DNA of 64,000 nt from Mytilus trossulus (Eukaryota; Mollusca; Bivalvia; Mytilida; Mytilidae): positions 2,083,001 through 2,147,000 of the forward strand of contig NC_086382.1 of NCBI RefSeq assembly GCF_036588685.1. Reading direction: 5' to 3'. A program made the translations under genes and the position numbers. The notes below the pieces were generated by a model. It was given only the letters and a program-made list of their open reading frames with translations, was not told where the DNA came from and made no database searches. Shown piece by piece: positions 35,809 to 49,149 of the stretch; position 1 is the stretch's first letter; the number at the start of each line of letters is the position of its first letter.

Positions 35809-38108
35809 GGGTTCAAACAGAAAGATTTTGAAAGCAGAGAAAACTGTGAATTTTAAAATCGACACGACTTTATCAGATGACAATACCAATACTAAATTAA
35901 GGCTACGCATAATTTTATACTTATATTCAGTCAAGGACCCACCATATCATGGGTTTGTTCTAGTTCATTATGATTATTACAACCAATTACGTGGTGATTG
36001 AATATTGTCAACATTGATTTCTATGAGTACCCTTGTCATGCAGTATGATTTGAAGTAGATAAATAACAATGATACACGGATTTAAAATTGTTCGTGCTTT
36101 TTGAGCAATTCGAATTGTTGGCTAATTTTGAAGTTGTGTACTTCGCTTCACTTTTTTGCCTATTGATCAGTTTGATTGTCTAAATCTTGAACATATGCCT
36201 ACCATATTGGTATGTCTGAATTAACATATTGATATTTCTCGATATAAGAATAAAAATATAGGACATGATAGCAACAGAAAAAAACTAAAGCAGTTCGACC
36301 TTTTTACAAATTTGTATCAATTCCCTTGAAAAAAGCTGGAAAGTCCATTCTTTCCATTCATTCTATAACTCGACATGATTTACTTGCAAAGGAAAGTTTA
36401 TGTTCTTAAACCTTGACTAATGAGCTGAAGTAGCCACAGATGTTGGTTGATAATTATACCATGGCAATAGAGGTTTGTCACGAGTGTAACGAAATTTTAT
36501 CAATGACACCAAAACAAAGGAAAAAAAATAAGAAGAGGGACTTGGGGAGAATCACATTTAAGAATCAACACAAATTTCGAAATGGCAGCACTTTTTATAT
36601 AAAACTGTCTTTGGGATAATAAACAGCAATCACTAATCTACTGCATCGTATTTATAACAAAGAAAAGACCAACAAATGAACACCAGTACACAAAACACAA
36701 CAAAGAAAACAAAGACACATTAATATGGACCACAACAAAAACTTGGAATAAATTCTTGAACTTCGGAAGGGTGAGCAGAATCTTCAATTAACAGTATATT
36801 CTAATTTCCAGTTGGATGTGACGTGTGGTTTTAATATAGCCTTCTAGACAATACAAGGTTACTACGTCAGTACGTATTTAATTTATTTATAAAATTGTAG
36901 ACGACTATAAAAATGTACATGTATTTGTTTAAGTTATTGTTTAAGAAAGAACATCATCCGGATATAATACTTTCAAATACAACCAAAAACTATTTACCGG
37001 ATAATTATGTAATTCTGTTAACTGGAATTAGATACTTTCCCTCAAGAAGACTTTATACTGGGAGCACACATATTTTCGTAATTGTAAAATGAAAGCACTT
37101 AATAAACATTTCTGCGTAATAACAACCTATACTTACTTTTATAAATTGTTATTTTGATGGAGAGTTGTCTCATTGGCACTCGTACCACATCTTCCTATAT
37201 CTAGTGACATAACTTAATCGATACCAACTGTTTTCTTCCGCTTTATGCTGGTAAATAATTTGTCTCTCGGCGGACAATACACTAGCTACAAATGTATAAA
37301 CCCCGAAGCAGGCAATAAGTTGCTTAAACTATTTATTGTGAAATGAAGCAGTGTTTAAGAAGCATACTTAAATAACATCAGATGACATAACGGGGTTTAA
37401 GTTGGGTTTTGGAAGTTATAGATCTATAATGTGTCAATTTGTTTATGTCAACAGTTAATTAATTTCAAGTACAACTTCAATATTGTATTTCTCAATCAGA
37501 CATCATAACATGCACAATAATATCAACGGATACACCTTATTCGGTCTTTTCACTTTTCGTGGAGAGAACTTTTGTTTTGCTTCTGATTATTTTTTTTCTT
37601 CTGCCGTCTGAGGTGCTTTTTTGTTTTACACCATATCGAATTGATTTTTGGCCAATGATGTTGTACAGTAATGGGGTTTTCAAAACTCACCCTGTGGGAC
37701 CGAACACTTATTCTTATTGGAGTTATCTCCCAGTGTCCCTTTTTCTTGTTATCGCTATATTTCTAAAACCGTAACAGATTTTAGCAAACTGTTTTCACCA
37801 ACTTGTTTGTCTACTTTTAAGAATGATTTGGTTAATTTAAACTGGAGTGATAGGGAAACGTCTTACGGGAGTTATTTCCCTTTGAAAATTTATAATAGGC
37901 AATATGTTGGAAATTCACACATTATAAGTCGTAGAGGCGTACAGTCTTTGATATGGAGTCCTTGGTCCATTTGGCGGAAATGGGTCAAGGTCATGTTGTA
38001 AATTTAGAATTTTGCTTATTATCTTTTTTTTAAAAACCGTTACAGTTAATGATATGATGTGTTTTCCAAATAACTGCTAAACGTTCTTTCTTGTTCATTA
38101 TAAAACAA
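35809..38108. other. No supported gene
   Basis: AT-rich sequence. Short frames at 35789-36001, 37559-37774 and 37717-38001 have no motif. A short minus fragment of family R2 lies at 37150-37202. Confidence 0.5.
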
Positions 38109-38679
38109 TTAAGGTGGCTCGCGGGTATAAGATTTTCAGAAAAAAATTAAACTTTAATTTTTCATTACAAATTTTATTTATTACCTTTAGTAGTTGTTAC
38201 TTTATCATATGGTACAAAATTCATTCCAAAAAATCAATTCGTGTTGGCCCCATGTGACTTTTAAAATGTAGATATCATTGAAAAAGCTCCAAATTATCTC
38301 CCTTTGGTGCAAAAATGCCATTTTTTTGCATTAGAATTGAAATATCTTTTTTAACTCATCGGTGACCTATATTTTTTATTGTTGTTTTCGAATAAGCTGT
38401 ACATAAACTAAATAATTGTAAAATTTAAGTGATTTCTGTAATTTAGTTCTTTTTTTATTTCGATATTACCGCTATTTCTGCGATTAGTTCAACAGAAAAA
38501 AAGGACATTAACAAAAATGTATGCTTCTTTTGAAGGCAGATTGTGAGCGTAAATGAACGGTGACCCCATTTTTTTATTTCATTTTTCAATTAAGTATAAG
38601 ATAAAGTTCATTTATAGAAAAATATAGAGAAATCCTATATTAAATAAAAAATTAGATTTAGACCCGCAAGCCCCCTTAA
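38109..38679. mobile_element. TTAA-flanked MITE-like element
   Basis: 571 bp bounded by TTAA at 38109-38112 and 38676-38679. Left end TTAAGGTGGCTCGCGGGTAT; the right end, on the other strand, reads TTAAGGGGGCTTGCGGGTCT. The inverted ends match at most of about 22 positions. The internal sequence is AT-rich and non-coding. The TTAAGG start resembles the MITE at 5087-5379, so it is probably another piggyBac-like non-autonomous element. Confidence 0.65.
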
Positions 38680-39200
38680 GTCTTCTGCATAAACCTATGA
38701 ATCTTATTTTTTTTTATATCAGTTTAATTTACCACATTACATCAATAAGGAGTGACATTTTCTAACATCGTTTTTTAAATTTCATTCTTATTATCGAGGT
38801 GGAAAGAACTTCAATTGTTCTCAGAAAAATTGGGTTTAATTGTTATATTATTTATTATTTTCTAATTACGCAACTTGAATAATGTTTTGAAAATGGTCAG
38901 TTTAAACATGTAGGTTTATATATATTTTAATGGGTTAAAACGAACTGTACAGAATTGATCCGTTTAAAAATAACTTGTTTCATCATCAATCCGATATCAT
39001 TTGATCATCACCTGGGTTGAGTTCAATATCGTAGCAGCTACGTCATTGTACGTAGCTACAATCAATATATTTGTAACAACTAGTCTATAGTTTCACGTTC
39101 AATAGTCAAAATCTACGTAGCAACGTAGCCGCTACAATATTAAACACAACCCTGATCTTGATGGTACTCAACACATAATTTGTTAGAAATTATTAACGAA

Positions 39201-41616
39201 ATGGCAAGTGAAATAGGCATCATCTGTTTATTTCTAACAATAAGCAATGGCTTCTGTCAGACGTCTGACGATGTCAAAAGTTTGTTAACGGGCTTGTTTG
39301 AAGCAAACAGTTATAACAAACAAGTGAGACCAGTGGTCGACCAGACTGACGTCACTAATATGTTTGTCTCAATGGAACTTGTCAGCATTCATGACATTGA
39401 TGAAGTAAACGAAAAAATGGTGTTTGCCGGTTTCTTGAGAGTTTCTTGGATTGATGAACTTCTAGTGTGGGATAGTGCTGCTTATAATGACATTGGATTC
39501 ATCAGTGTACTTCAGGTAAACTTTAATATTAAAAATAAGACGTGATATGATTGCCAATGAGACAATTCTCCACAAGAGACCAAAATGTCACAGAAATTAA
39601 CAACTATAGGTAGACATATGGCCTTAAAAAATGAGCTGAACCAATACCGCATATTCAGCTATAAAAGTTCTCGAAATGACAATACATATATATGCATTTC
39701 AAAGATTTGTTATAGTACATTTGTGATATAAGTTTTTTTTCTACTTTTTCTAAGATTGTTTGTATATTTGCAAGCCGGACCAGTAGAATTACCAAAAAAT
39801 CTTCTAGTTCGGCTCTAAATCTACTGGTCCTGCACAAATGACATTCATTTAAAAACACTTATATTCATGTAACTGATAGATGTTTACTTGAGAGTTGTTT
39901 CATTGGCAATCATACCACGTCTTCTTATTTATATGTGTTCATTGTTAAAGGCTGTACACCCATATCGCAAAGTATGTAAAACAATTCAAACGAGAAACTA
40001 TTGGCCTAACTTATGTACAAGATAATTTAGCCTAAAGTCACTATTAGTTTTAGTAGTTTACCACGCACAAAAGATATGTTTAAATTCGGAGTTGTCAGCA
40101 ATTGGATTGTACATTTCAAACATTAATGAATACATTAACATTTTTAAATGATGATGACAAACGAGGGTCTGCATGTGAGTGTGTCTGTGGGTGTTGGGGA
40201 GGGAGAAGTAGACAACAAAGAATAAAGGAAAGATAATTATGCAGTGTTTCAATATAAAGGATACTAGTAGATAATATCGATTTGTTGTAATACAGGGACT
40301 TTCTATACTTATATATATATGGTTAATATGAAGAACAGAGAAATTAAATAGTGGGCAAAAATAAAAAGAATAATGAAAAATTTGGTATTAAGATACTAAG
40401 AAACGTGGACAGTTGACAAAAAATATATAAAAATAAAATAAGAGAAAAATAGCTTAACAAATCAAGGAATGCATAAATGGGAACTACCAACACATATAAA
40501 CGATTTAAAAAAAAACTATTTCTATTTAGATTTTAACAGCGTGGCCTTTTATATTACATTACTTACTTTTAAGCTGAAAATTAAACATTCAATTTGCTCT
40601 TTTTTAATTGAAATAATTCCTTTTTTTTATTGGCGTGTCTGAGTAGATGGCGTAATATAAAGATTGACTACAATATGATGAATGATTATAATCGGCCTCC
40701 TTTTTTTCAGGATAATATTTGGAAACCAGACTTTGTTTTAAAGAACGGATTTCATGAGTTTAAAGAATTAGGAGGAAGTTTCTACTACATATTAGTTGAC
40801 AATGACGGCTGGGTGACTTGGTATCCGTACCACGTGTTTGAGAACGAATGTTCCATAGATGTCACCTACTACCCTTTTGATGAACAGACGTGTCATATCC
40901 GGTTCGCATTATGGACTTATACTGATAATTTAGTTTTTATCGAAGCCATTTATCCTGACATTGACCTTAGAGGATATCGAAAGAATAATTTATGGTCAAT
41001 TATTTCAACTTCGGTTACGACAGAGTCTGTCTATGACAGTAGCGAGATTATATTCACAGTTAATCTCCGCCGTAAAGCCACATACTACGTAGTAACCATT
41101 ATTATACCTATGATATTCTTAGGGATCCTTAATTCTTTAGTATTCATTGTTCCTGCTGATGCTGGTGAAAAAAATGTCGTATTCAGTGACAGTCTTCCTG
41201 TCTTTTGCAGTTTTCCTCTCACTGATTAACGACAAACTACCCGTCAATTCATATAATACATCTATACTCAGTATTTACATCGTCAGCCAACTTGGATACG
41301 GTGTTTTGGCTGTTATCGTTAATGCGTTACAGCTAAGAATACACCACAGAGAAGAAATACACCAAAAATCGAAAATATGTGTTTATGTTGTAAAATTTGA
41401 AAGAAAAATTCGTTGTTCGAAGAGGAATGTGAATTGTATAGAACAAGATAAGGAACGCGTTGATGTCAGCGAAAAGTGTGCAACTGATGAAATTATAAAA
41501 TGCGTGATGTGTCGTCTGCTATTGACTATATAGGTTTTTGGATGTTGACGTGTTCGAATTTTATTCTTACAGTCGTCCTGCTCATCTATATGAATAGAGT
41601 TAGATTAGATATATGA
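39201..41616 (+). CDS. Nicotinic acetylcholine receptor-like Cys-loop channel subunit, 2 coding exons, two frame breaks
   Basis: Exon 1 (39201-39515, 105 codons) has a signal peptide and the first part of the ligand-binding domain (FLRVSWIDELLVW). Exon 2 starts at 40711 after TTTTTTTCAG in the same phase: IWKPDFVL, the Cys-loop CSIDVTYYPFDEQTC (13 residues between Cys), then M1 ending in PADAGEK. The GEK before M2 marks a cation-selective pore. No adjacent Cys pair is seen where loop C should be, so it is non-alpha-like. At 41168-41174 seven A's shift the frame, and M2-M3 and the intracellular loop follow in frame +1. Near 41497-41500 a four-A run shifts it back, and M4 (FWMLTCSNFILTVVLL) ends at TGA 41614-41616. 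Net length, about 406 residues, is normal. Either homopolymer sequence errors or a pseudogene. Confidence 0.85.
39538..39960. repeat. R2 family fragments in the receptor intron
   Basis: 39538-39665 (plus) begins GACGTGATATGATTGCCAAT and has GACAATTCTCCACAAGAGAC; the same arrangement is at 63215-63400. 39885-39960 is a minus fragment (GAGAGTTGTTTCATTGGCAA). Confidence 0.6.
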
Positions 41617-42018
41617 TTAAAGATAGCTTCATCACATACAACTAGTCCATTTGCCAATTACGATTTGATTCTATTATTACACGCTTTTAAAACAAATTAC
41701 TTCCCCTGGTCGGTTGTAGACTGGTTCCATAACGGACAAAAAAAACGGACAAAAAATCGCGTTTGCAAATGCAAAATATGATGAATTGAAAAGGGCTGTA
41801 TCGGCCGTTTAATTATTTTTTCGTGAATTTTTTTTTCTGATGTCAAATGTATTTAGCTGAACAAGAAATTAATGTAATTAAAGTATTTAAGTAAAGATTA
41901 CTCACCTTACGCACAGGTAAATTTGCTCTTTCTGCTAGCTCCACATTGGAAATAAAAAAATATGTCCCTTGCAAGGGAGACAACTAAAAAGAGGGACTCT
42001 TGAATCAATTGATTTATA
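41617..42018. other. 3' flank of the receptor gene, no further gene
   Basis: AT-rich sequence; an AATAAAAAAAT at about 41951 could serve as poly(A) signal but is not distinctive. Confidence 0.4.
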
Positions 42019-42630
42019 ATGGAAACTGGGAATGTTTTCAAAAGACTACATCCCTACCAAAGAGCAGTAAACATCCTACGGCCACTAAGGGATCTTCAAA
42101 ATCCCGCACCTGGAGACGTGCCTCATCTGGCCAATAATAATATTTTCTGATTAGTGTAAATAGAGGGGGGATAGGACCTTTATCGGGACTCCGGGATCGG
42201 GTGTTTTTTAAGCTCGGGATACCGGGATTGATCCTTTAGGGATCCGGGATATCTTTTTTTCAAATTTCGGGACCTCGGGATTTACCGTTTTTAAGTCCGG
42301 GATTTCGGGATTTCAGGTTTTTCAGCCCAGGATTTCGGGATCTGGACCCCTCCTTTCCCCTCTCTAATTAGGCGTCACACTAAACTCTGAACCTACTCAT
42401 TGAACCAAAATGAAAAAAAACCCATAACAATTAACACAGTCAAGACGTTCCTTGACTTCAAAACTGACGCAAACAGGCAGCGGGTATATTGACATTGAGC
42501 ATAGAAATGATGAATATGTCAAAGAGACAACAACCTGACCAAAAAGCAGACATCAGCCGAAAACATCAATGGGTGTTAAACGCAGCAAGAAAATCCAGCA
42601 CCCGGTGGTGTTCCTCAGCTGGTCCTTAAA
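42019..42630 (+). repeat. Two degraded R1 repeats flanking a CGGGAT-rich tract
   Basis: R1-like copies at 42019-42130 and 42494-42630 (GTCAAAGAGACAACAACCTG and ATCCAGCACCCGG in the second). Between them, about 42160-42365 is a G/C-rich stretch made of degenerate CGGGAT / TCGGGATT units, unlike the AT-rich surroundings. Confidence 0.6.
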
Positions 42631-43485
42631 CATGGTCATCAATACTATACATTCTGACATGAAGAATATACAACAACACAGCAATACTCACAGTGAAACC
42701 CAGTTCAAAAGGTCTGCATGAGTCTGATGTTATATAAGGTAATCTATCTATACTATTAAACGAGAAGATCTCATTTTGTGCGTCGCATCACTTCCTCCCA
42801 CAATAAATTAATCATCTTGCCTTTGTGTCTTATATGTACAATGCATAGTCGCATTTGTCATCCATTCTTATGACTATTCAGTTTAAGTTATTTTGGGAGA
42901 AAAACGAAAATAAAGGCGTCCGGATTTAAATCCGTCATCACACCGACTTTTAGGTCAGACATGATTACCGGTTTTAACATTGAGAACCAATCGTATGATA
43001 GATAACAAAAATGAAAAATAGATAATTAAGCCAATCAGAGTGTTTTCCATATCGTGGTTTCTAGATTGTAAGAACCACTACTATTATACCTCGGTTTTAA
43101 CTTACACATTACGTTCGTATTTACTCGGATGGGGACAGACCAATTATTTTTATATATTAGTTTATCTGCATGTATACTATGATTAATATACTACTATACT
43201 ATATAGACTCTCCAAATAATATAGCATTGATCGTCATGGAAAAGTAACTTAGAATTAATAGTTATTTTTAATAGAAAATTAAATACACTGTAATATATGT
43301 AATATAGATACGTATGTTCAAAGTATACATAAACGCGAAAATTAGGGAATATAACAGAAAACAAAATAATAACGGACTTTGAAAAAAGAGTGAGGGCTTA
43401 AACATATGGTCCTGTCTCCATGTACCTATAGACCTTTTGATATCATTTCTTTAATTCTCCAGACATAAAGTCTTTTACAAAATTT

Positions 43486-43610
43486 TGAAAATGTTCACAT
43501 CAACTGTACAGTCATGGAAATGTTCACACCAACTGTACAATCATGGAAATGTTTACATCAATTGTACAATCATGGAAATGTTTACATCAATTGTATAATC
43601 ATGGAAATGT
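43486..43610 (+). repeat. 29-bp tandem repeat, about 4 copies
   Basis: CATGGAAATGTT starts at 43513, 43542, 43571 and 43600, exactly 29 bp apart, with a partial unit before. A short frame across it encodes a repeated HGNVYINCI-like segment, which is not taken as a gene. Confidence 0.85.
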
Positions 43611-44765
43611 CAGCGATGACTATTAAGTTTAGGATACAAATTATACTGGTTTATAATACTAAAATCGATCTACACATTGGTTTAAATTGCAAAACAGCAC
43701 CATCCATAAAATAAATGAAGCAAAGACGAGAAATCTGATGCATGGAAAAAATGTCCCAATAAAATATGATAGAGCAAATATAGCTTGGAATTTCAGATTG
43801 CTAATTGTCTGAATTATTCTTAATCCAATTACATGTACTATAATTTGTTGGTATTGTATCCTATAAAAATTTAAATGTTTGCATCTTTAATTTAATAGAT
43901 TGATCCAATCGCTATAAGTGCGAGTAATAAAATCAGTTAATAGTCAGTCAATAAAACAGGCAATTAGCTTGTATTTACTGTCTTTATACAAATGCCAAAA
44001 TATGATACCCTAAAAATTATATCAATCAAGGAATATTTACAGAGACTTGTGTTTTTCACGTATGTTCATATTCCTTGGGGATGCTCGCGTTAGCGATATT
44101 GTTAATTGACTTGTTTTTTTTCCACTTTCATACTTATGTATCTAGTTATGTACCATATAAATTAAAACGAGGAGCATCCTGATCCAATCCAGTTCGTCAA
44201 TAGGCGGAAACCAATCAATATAACCATATATCAGTCATGAAAAGTACTGAGTTACCTCACATGTGCATGTTCTATATACACGAAATGTATCGACTGCATT
44301 ATTATCAACCACGATGTTGAGGAATGACGTTTTGATTAGATTTACTAAATTATAGAAGAAAATGTATTTCATATAACAATGTTAATATTTCCTGCCATAT
44401 GTCAAGAAAAGGAGCTGCATCATTCTAACAACTTATTGACGAAACGATGTCGATGGAATATGCCTGACTCTACCATCGATCATTAAGCCAGGACCCCGGG
44501 TAAAAGAGGGGCCTGTCCCGAACTCTTAATTATATAGTATATTTATTTTCAGATACTAACAAATTTAGTACATATTTAACTATCAAGAAGTTACATTCTA
44601 ACTATCCTGCTTGTCGATTTATTTATTTTTGGAATTGTACAAATCATGTTTTCTTTGACTGTTCAGGACGCTAAAATACCCCTTGGATGTGTTGTAGTTG
44701 ATTTAAGTCTCTGATGGCTTGTTATTAATTATTTTAGATTTAAATATCTGTAACTAGCTGTCAGT

Positions 44766-44860
44766 AAAAACTAAAATCACAAAAATACTGAACTCAGAGG
44801 AAAATTAAATCAGAAAGTCCCTAATCACATGACAAAATCAATGACAAAACACATCAAAAC
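44766..44860 (+). repeat. Dispersed repeat, family R6 (ATACTGAACTCAGAGGAAAA)
   Basis: AAAATCACAAAAATACTGAA, CAGAGGAAAATT and GAAAGTCCCTAATCACATG. Further copies at 47095-47190, 49585-49680, 62065-62160 and a fragment at 7828-7862. Confidence 0.7.
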
Positions 44861-46012
44861 ATTTTTCATTGCATATTTAGCATGACGGTAAGATCGAATT
44901 TGTGATAGGAAGATTGCTTGCTGTTTGGCGAAGTTGTTCCTCCTGTGTTTATGTATTTTGTCGTCCTGGATTTGTTTCCCTACCTTTGTTTGTTAGGAGG
45001 AGTTAGCTTTGCTTTATGTTTTTCTACAGCGTGATGAGTATTTCCATTTTCAAAGTTTAAGTATTGATCATTGATAGTACTCTTTCGTATCAATGTATTT
45101 ATTGATGCAAAGTTGTTATTTCTATCCAGATGTTCTAATTTTATGAACACGAGATGTTTTGGAAAATGATTAGACATTGCTTATATATTTTGCCATTCAG
45201 TAAAACTTTTGAGGTTGAATCGTAGAAATTCAGCACAAAGAGCTTAGTATTGTTTTCAGATATAGTGAATGTCTCTGACACTTCCGCCCCATGTACATCC
45301 TGTGTTTCTACTGATATCATCTCAAGTCTTTAAGGTTTAAATGGTTAGAAATTAAAAAAACAATATATGCTGCTGCTGAAAATATCAGTTCGAGGATGCC
45401 TTTTCTGAATTGTGGGGTTACAGAGTATATTCTATCTGCGGCTTTAATTTTCTTTTTAATAGATTTTGTTCAAGGCATAGTTTACTTTGTGATCTTGAGA
45501 TTTTGGATCTTTACTTGACGATATCATTTTTGGTGTAAAAAGCACTTTCTTTGGGCCAAACCTGTCACTTTTTCTTCTGGCTATCTCCATTGTGTTTTTA
45601 TATTATCCTACAAAATATTGGTATTCAGTATAAGGTATTGTTAGCCTTAAGATTTCGTATATGTTTTTGATCTTTTTGGGTTTTTTTTATGCAGCAACAG
45701 CGTGGCTTGGACTTTCCATGCCTTCTGCATGCATACACAAACATATAATGTTAATTCAGATCACTCAAGTTAATACGACTTCTATGTTTTTTTCCTTTTC
45801 TATGCATCAGCAGCTAGGCTTGATTTCCATGCCTTCGGCTTACTTACGTAAGAGTTGATTAATTTTATTAGAACCAACAATCCTTTTGTATTAGTTCTCC
45901 AATTTCAATGAGGCAGACTTTGGACAGATGTTGTTTTGAATGTACCCCGTCAACATATAAACTGAAATTGTAGTATTTCTTAATGTTCTTTACAGGTTTG
46001 TTTTGTCCCCTC

Positions 46013-46222
46013 TTAAGGTGGTACAATGTACCTAACACCTTGGCTAATTTTTCATAATTTTTTTACAAAGCATAAACTTACACACTTTGACATAATATAA
46101 AACTCTCAAAACATTTGAACAAACCAATTTATCGGAAAAAATACACTGGTTATATTGCAGTTTGAAATACACTAATTTTGATTATTGAGATGCTTCATAT
46201 TCCCGTTACATTCCCAACTTGC
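46013..46222. mobile_element. Truncated, inverted relative of the 5087-5379 MITE
   Basis: TTAAGGTGGTAC...CCTAACACC at the left end, then sequence matching the reverse complement of the 5-kb element (for example TACACTGGTTATA and TTTTGATTATTGAGA). The right terminal repeat is missing. Confidence 0.65.
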
Positions 46223-46737
46223 TGTGGTTTATGTATGTCAGACTGTCATTAATTTAACCTATATGTGTCGGTTACCGTAGTTGTTTTTTCTGCTCTTTAC
46301 ATTTTTCGAATTTGGATGTTTTGCAGCTTTGATGTATTCGTAGATTAAATAGATTGGAATTTCGAGCAATGTAAGCTTGCAATTATGATTCTCTTCAATA
46401 ATAGTGCAAACATTTTGTAGCAATGTAACTAACAACAGTCTGTGATATATCAATCTCTTTAGATTATAATGAGATGTAATGTTTTTATCCCTTGTGGTCA
46501 AGTTGCACGTTCATAACCAGATGTACATGCAGGTTTCCGTGGCGTTTGATATTGCTTTTAATGTTTTTGGTAAGTTAATCGCACTCTTATTGTATTGTTC
46601 TACCTTTGGCACACCACAAAAAAATTAGATCAGATACTATGTATGAATAAATAAACTCATTATAGATACCAGAACTAAATTTAGTATACGCCAGACGCGC
46701 GTTTCGTCTTCAAAAGACTCATCAGTGACGCTCGAAT

Positions 46738-47281
46738 TCAAAAAAAGTAAATGCTGCTTCTCATACAACAGATAAGGGTATTTCAAGGAAATCAAATTCT
46801 GGACGATCTATAAAAACGATATGTGAATGTTTATGCACCATTATATAACACATTCCTTTTCTTTATTGTGTTCAACTTAATTTTAAACGCAATTTCGTTG
46901 CACTTTAATCACTACCACACATTCTTCCAATAGATTTTTTTTTAATTACAAATTTACTATTTTTAACACGGGAGTTACAAGTAACATATGTTTTAATCGA
47001 TAGATCATGTATATTAATACTTACTAGGTACATACTTTTATTTAAAAGAAATTGATTTCATGTTTGCATGTTCGTAAACATGTAATTATGTGTCCAGTTA
47101 AATCACCAAAATACTGAGCTCCGAGCACAATTCACAATGGAAAGTCCCTGATCAAATATCAAAATCAAAAGCTCAAGCGCATCAAACGAATGTATACTCA
47201 ACCATTGATAAACTTTAGTAACTGATGTAAATTCCCTCTTGCTGTTTTTGAACAACACACTCATGCTGCATGTTTGTCATG
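46738..47281 (+). repeat. Segment duplication, copy A
   Basis: Shares with 48590-49861 the blocks GTAAATGCTGCTTCTCATAC, GCAATTTCGTTGCACTT, ACATATGTTTTAATCGATA, TTACTAGGTACATACTTTTA and CTCATGCTGCATGTTTGTCA. Copy A lacks two blocks present in copy B, so it serves as an empty-site reference. It is preceded by CCAGACGCGCGTTTCGTC at about 46691, a motif I recall as common in mussel repeats. Confidence 0.8.
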
Positions 47282-47282
47282 C

Positions 47283-47600
47283 TTTCGAAAGACAACAAGC
47301 CTCGGGCCTTCCATGTGAATAAACGCATCATAGATACCAAAATGTAGATTTTGTATTTGCGCCAAAAACACGCTCATCTAAAGTTTCACATAAGATAAAG
47401 GACACAAACGGTAAATTAAAAGAATAATTTAATGTATTGGTTTCTGAAAATATATCTCGGTTTTGTAAAAATAAGGTATTGTTTAAAAAAAATGTTGCGT
47501 TTCTGTTCTGTCGTAGTTCTCTTAAAAAATATTTCCTATAAATGTAAATGATATTCGAGCTCAAAAATACAAAACAGCCCGAAAGATTCCTCAGTGACAT
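47283..47600 (+). repeat. Dispersed repeat, family R7
   Basis: AAGCCTCGGGCCTTCC, CATCTAAAGTTTCACATAAG and AAGGACACAAACGGTAAATT recur at 51079-51310. The block TTTCCTATAAATGTAAATGA with GATTCCTCAGTGACATCCA recurs at 48365-48450. A 137-codon minus frame here is repeat-derived. Confidence 0.7.
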
Positions 47601-48589
47601 CCACAACGTTCTGTTTGAATTTGCAGTTGAAAGTATAAATGGAGTTATAATTATGTGTCGGAAAATAAAATCACAACAAAAGTAACTGCGATGAAAAGGA
47701 AAAAAGGAATAGTAGATCAAAACATTAAAGTTCAACAACAAAAGTTACATGTTTATAATTGACAACAAGCAACAGCTGAAAATATTGCATGGATAAAAGA
47801 GGGACGAAAGATACCAAAGTGACAGTTTAGATCATAAATCGACAGCTCATAAATTAGGCATAGTTGCTTCGAGCAAACTTTGCAAAATAAACAACAACAA
47901 AAATAGAAATATGTACGTGCCTATCCAAAATCAGAAACCTGTAGCCAAGTGATGGTTGTTTGCCTGTGTTTGTTTTTCTTTAATTTGTTTGTACATAGAT
48001 AAGGTCACAAGTTTTCTCGTTTGAATTGTTTTACAATGCAGCGGAAACCTCCCGCAACCGGAGTCGTCCTTCAGCTGGCCCCTATACAAATGTCTTCACA
48101 TCTATATTGACAATGGACGTCAAACCAAACTCCGCATTATTCCCAAGAATCTAAATTTAAATTGATACAAGACAAACAAAGGTCGTACTCGTTTTGATAT
48201 ACTACATTTATATTAACACTATAATTCAATTCATATATCATTCACCCGTTGTCAGACTTAGGAGGATAAGTTTTATGCATCGTGTATTGGTTCTGTCTGC
48301 ATGTTACAGGAGACTTGCGCTAATATTTTACAAGGCTTATATCTGCATTTTTTCAACGTACTCTTATTTCCCAAAATATTTCCTATAAATATAGATGATA
48401 TTCGAGCTCAAATATACAAAACAACCCAAAAGATTCCTCAGTGACATCCAAAAGTCGAAATTTAAAATGTGACCATAAGAGAAACAGGCCAACAAAAAAC
48501 AACACCAAAAGCAAATCACATCATAAAAACAAAAGACAGAGCAACACGAGGCCAACCACAAACCGGAAGTTTTCTCAGATACTCCGTAT
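47601..48589. other. Repeat-rich intergenic stretch
   Basis: Contains an R1-end fragment (about 48040-48095, AACCTCCCGCAACCGG and CTTCAGCTGGCCC) and the R7 block at 48365-48450. No gene supported. Confidence 0.5.
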
Positions 48590-48696
48590 GGGTAAGTAAA
48601 TGCTGCTTCTCATACAACAGAAAAGGGGACCTCAAGGAAATCAAATTCTCGACAATCTATAAAAACGATATGTAAATGTTTATGCACCACCTACGA

Positions 48697-48958
48697 TAGT
48701 AGAAAAATATTATTTTTTCTAGTCTGTGCGACCGTTCGTCCGTTCGTTCGTCAGTTCGTACGTCCGTCTGTCCCGCTTCAGGTTAAAGTTTTTGGTCGAG
48801 GTGTTTTTTAATAAAATTGAAGTCCAATCAACTTGAAAATTAGTTCACATGTTCCGTTTGACATGATCGTTTTACTTTTAATATCAAATTATAGTTTTTA
48901 CCCCAATTTCCCGGTCCACTGAATATCAAAAATGATAGTGCGGGTAGGGCATCCGTGT
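48697..48958. mobile_element. Insertion in duplication copy B (CGTTCGTCCGTTCG repeat)
   Basis: Absent from copy A. Contains ACCGTTCGTCCGTTCGTTCG and ends near GGGCATCCGTGTACTATGG. No coding capacity; class unknown. Boundaries are approximate. Confidence 0.5.
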
Positions 48959-49149
48959 ACTATGGACACATTCCACATTCTTGTTTTTCTGGATTGTTTT
49001 CAACTAAAATTTAAACGCAATTTCGTTGCACTTAAATCACTGGCACACGTTCTTCCAATAGATTTGTTTTTAATAACAAATTTACTATTTTTAACACGGA
49101 AGTTACAAGTAACATATGTTTTAATCGATATTTCATGTATATGAATATT

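Noticed and set aside
37559-38001. Overlapping short frames with hydrophobic residues
   Set aside because: T-rich sequence gives Phe/Leu-rich frames by chance; no splice partners or motif found.
47328-47741. 137-codon minus-strand frame
   Set aside because: Lies in dispersed repeat R7, part of which recurs at 51.1 kb and 48.4 kb; no domain seen.
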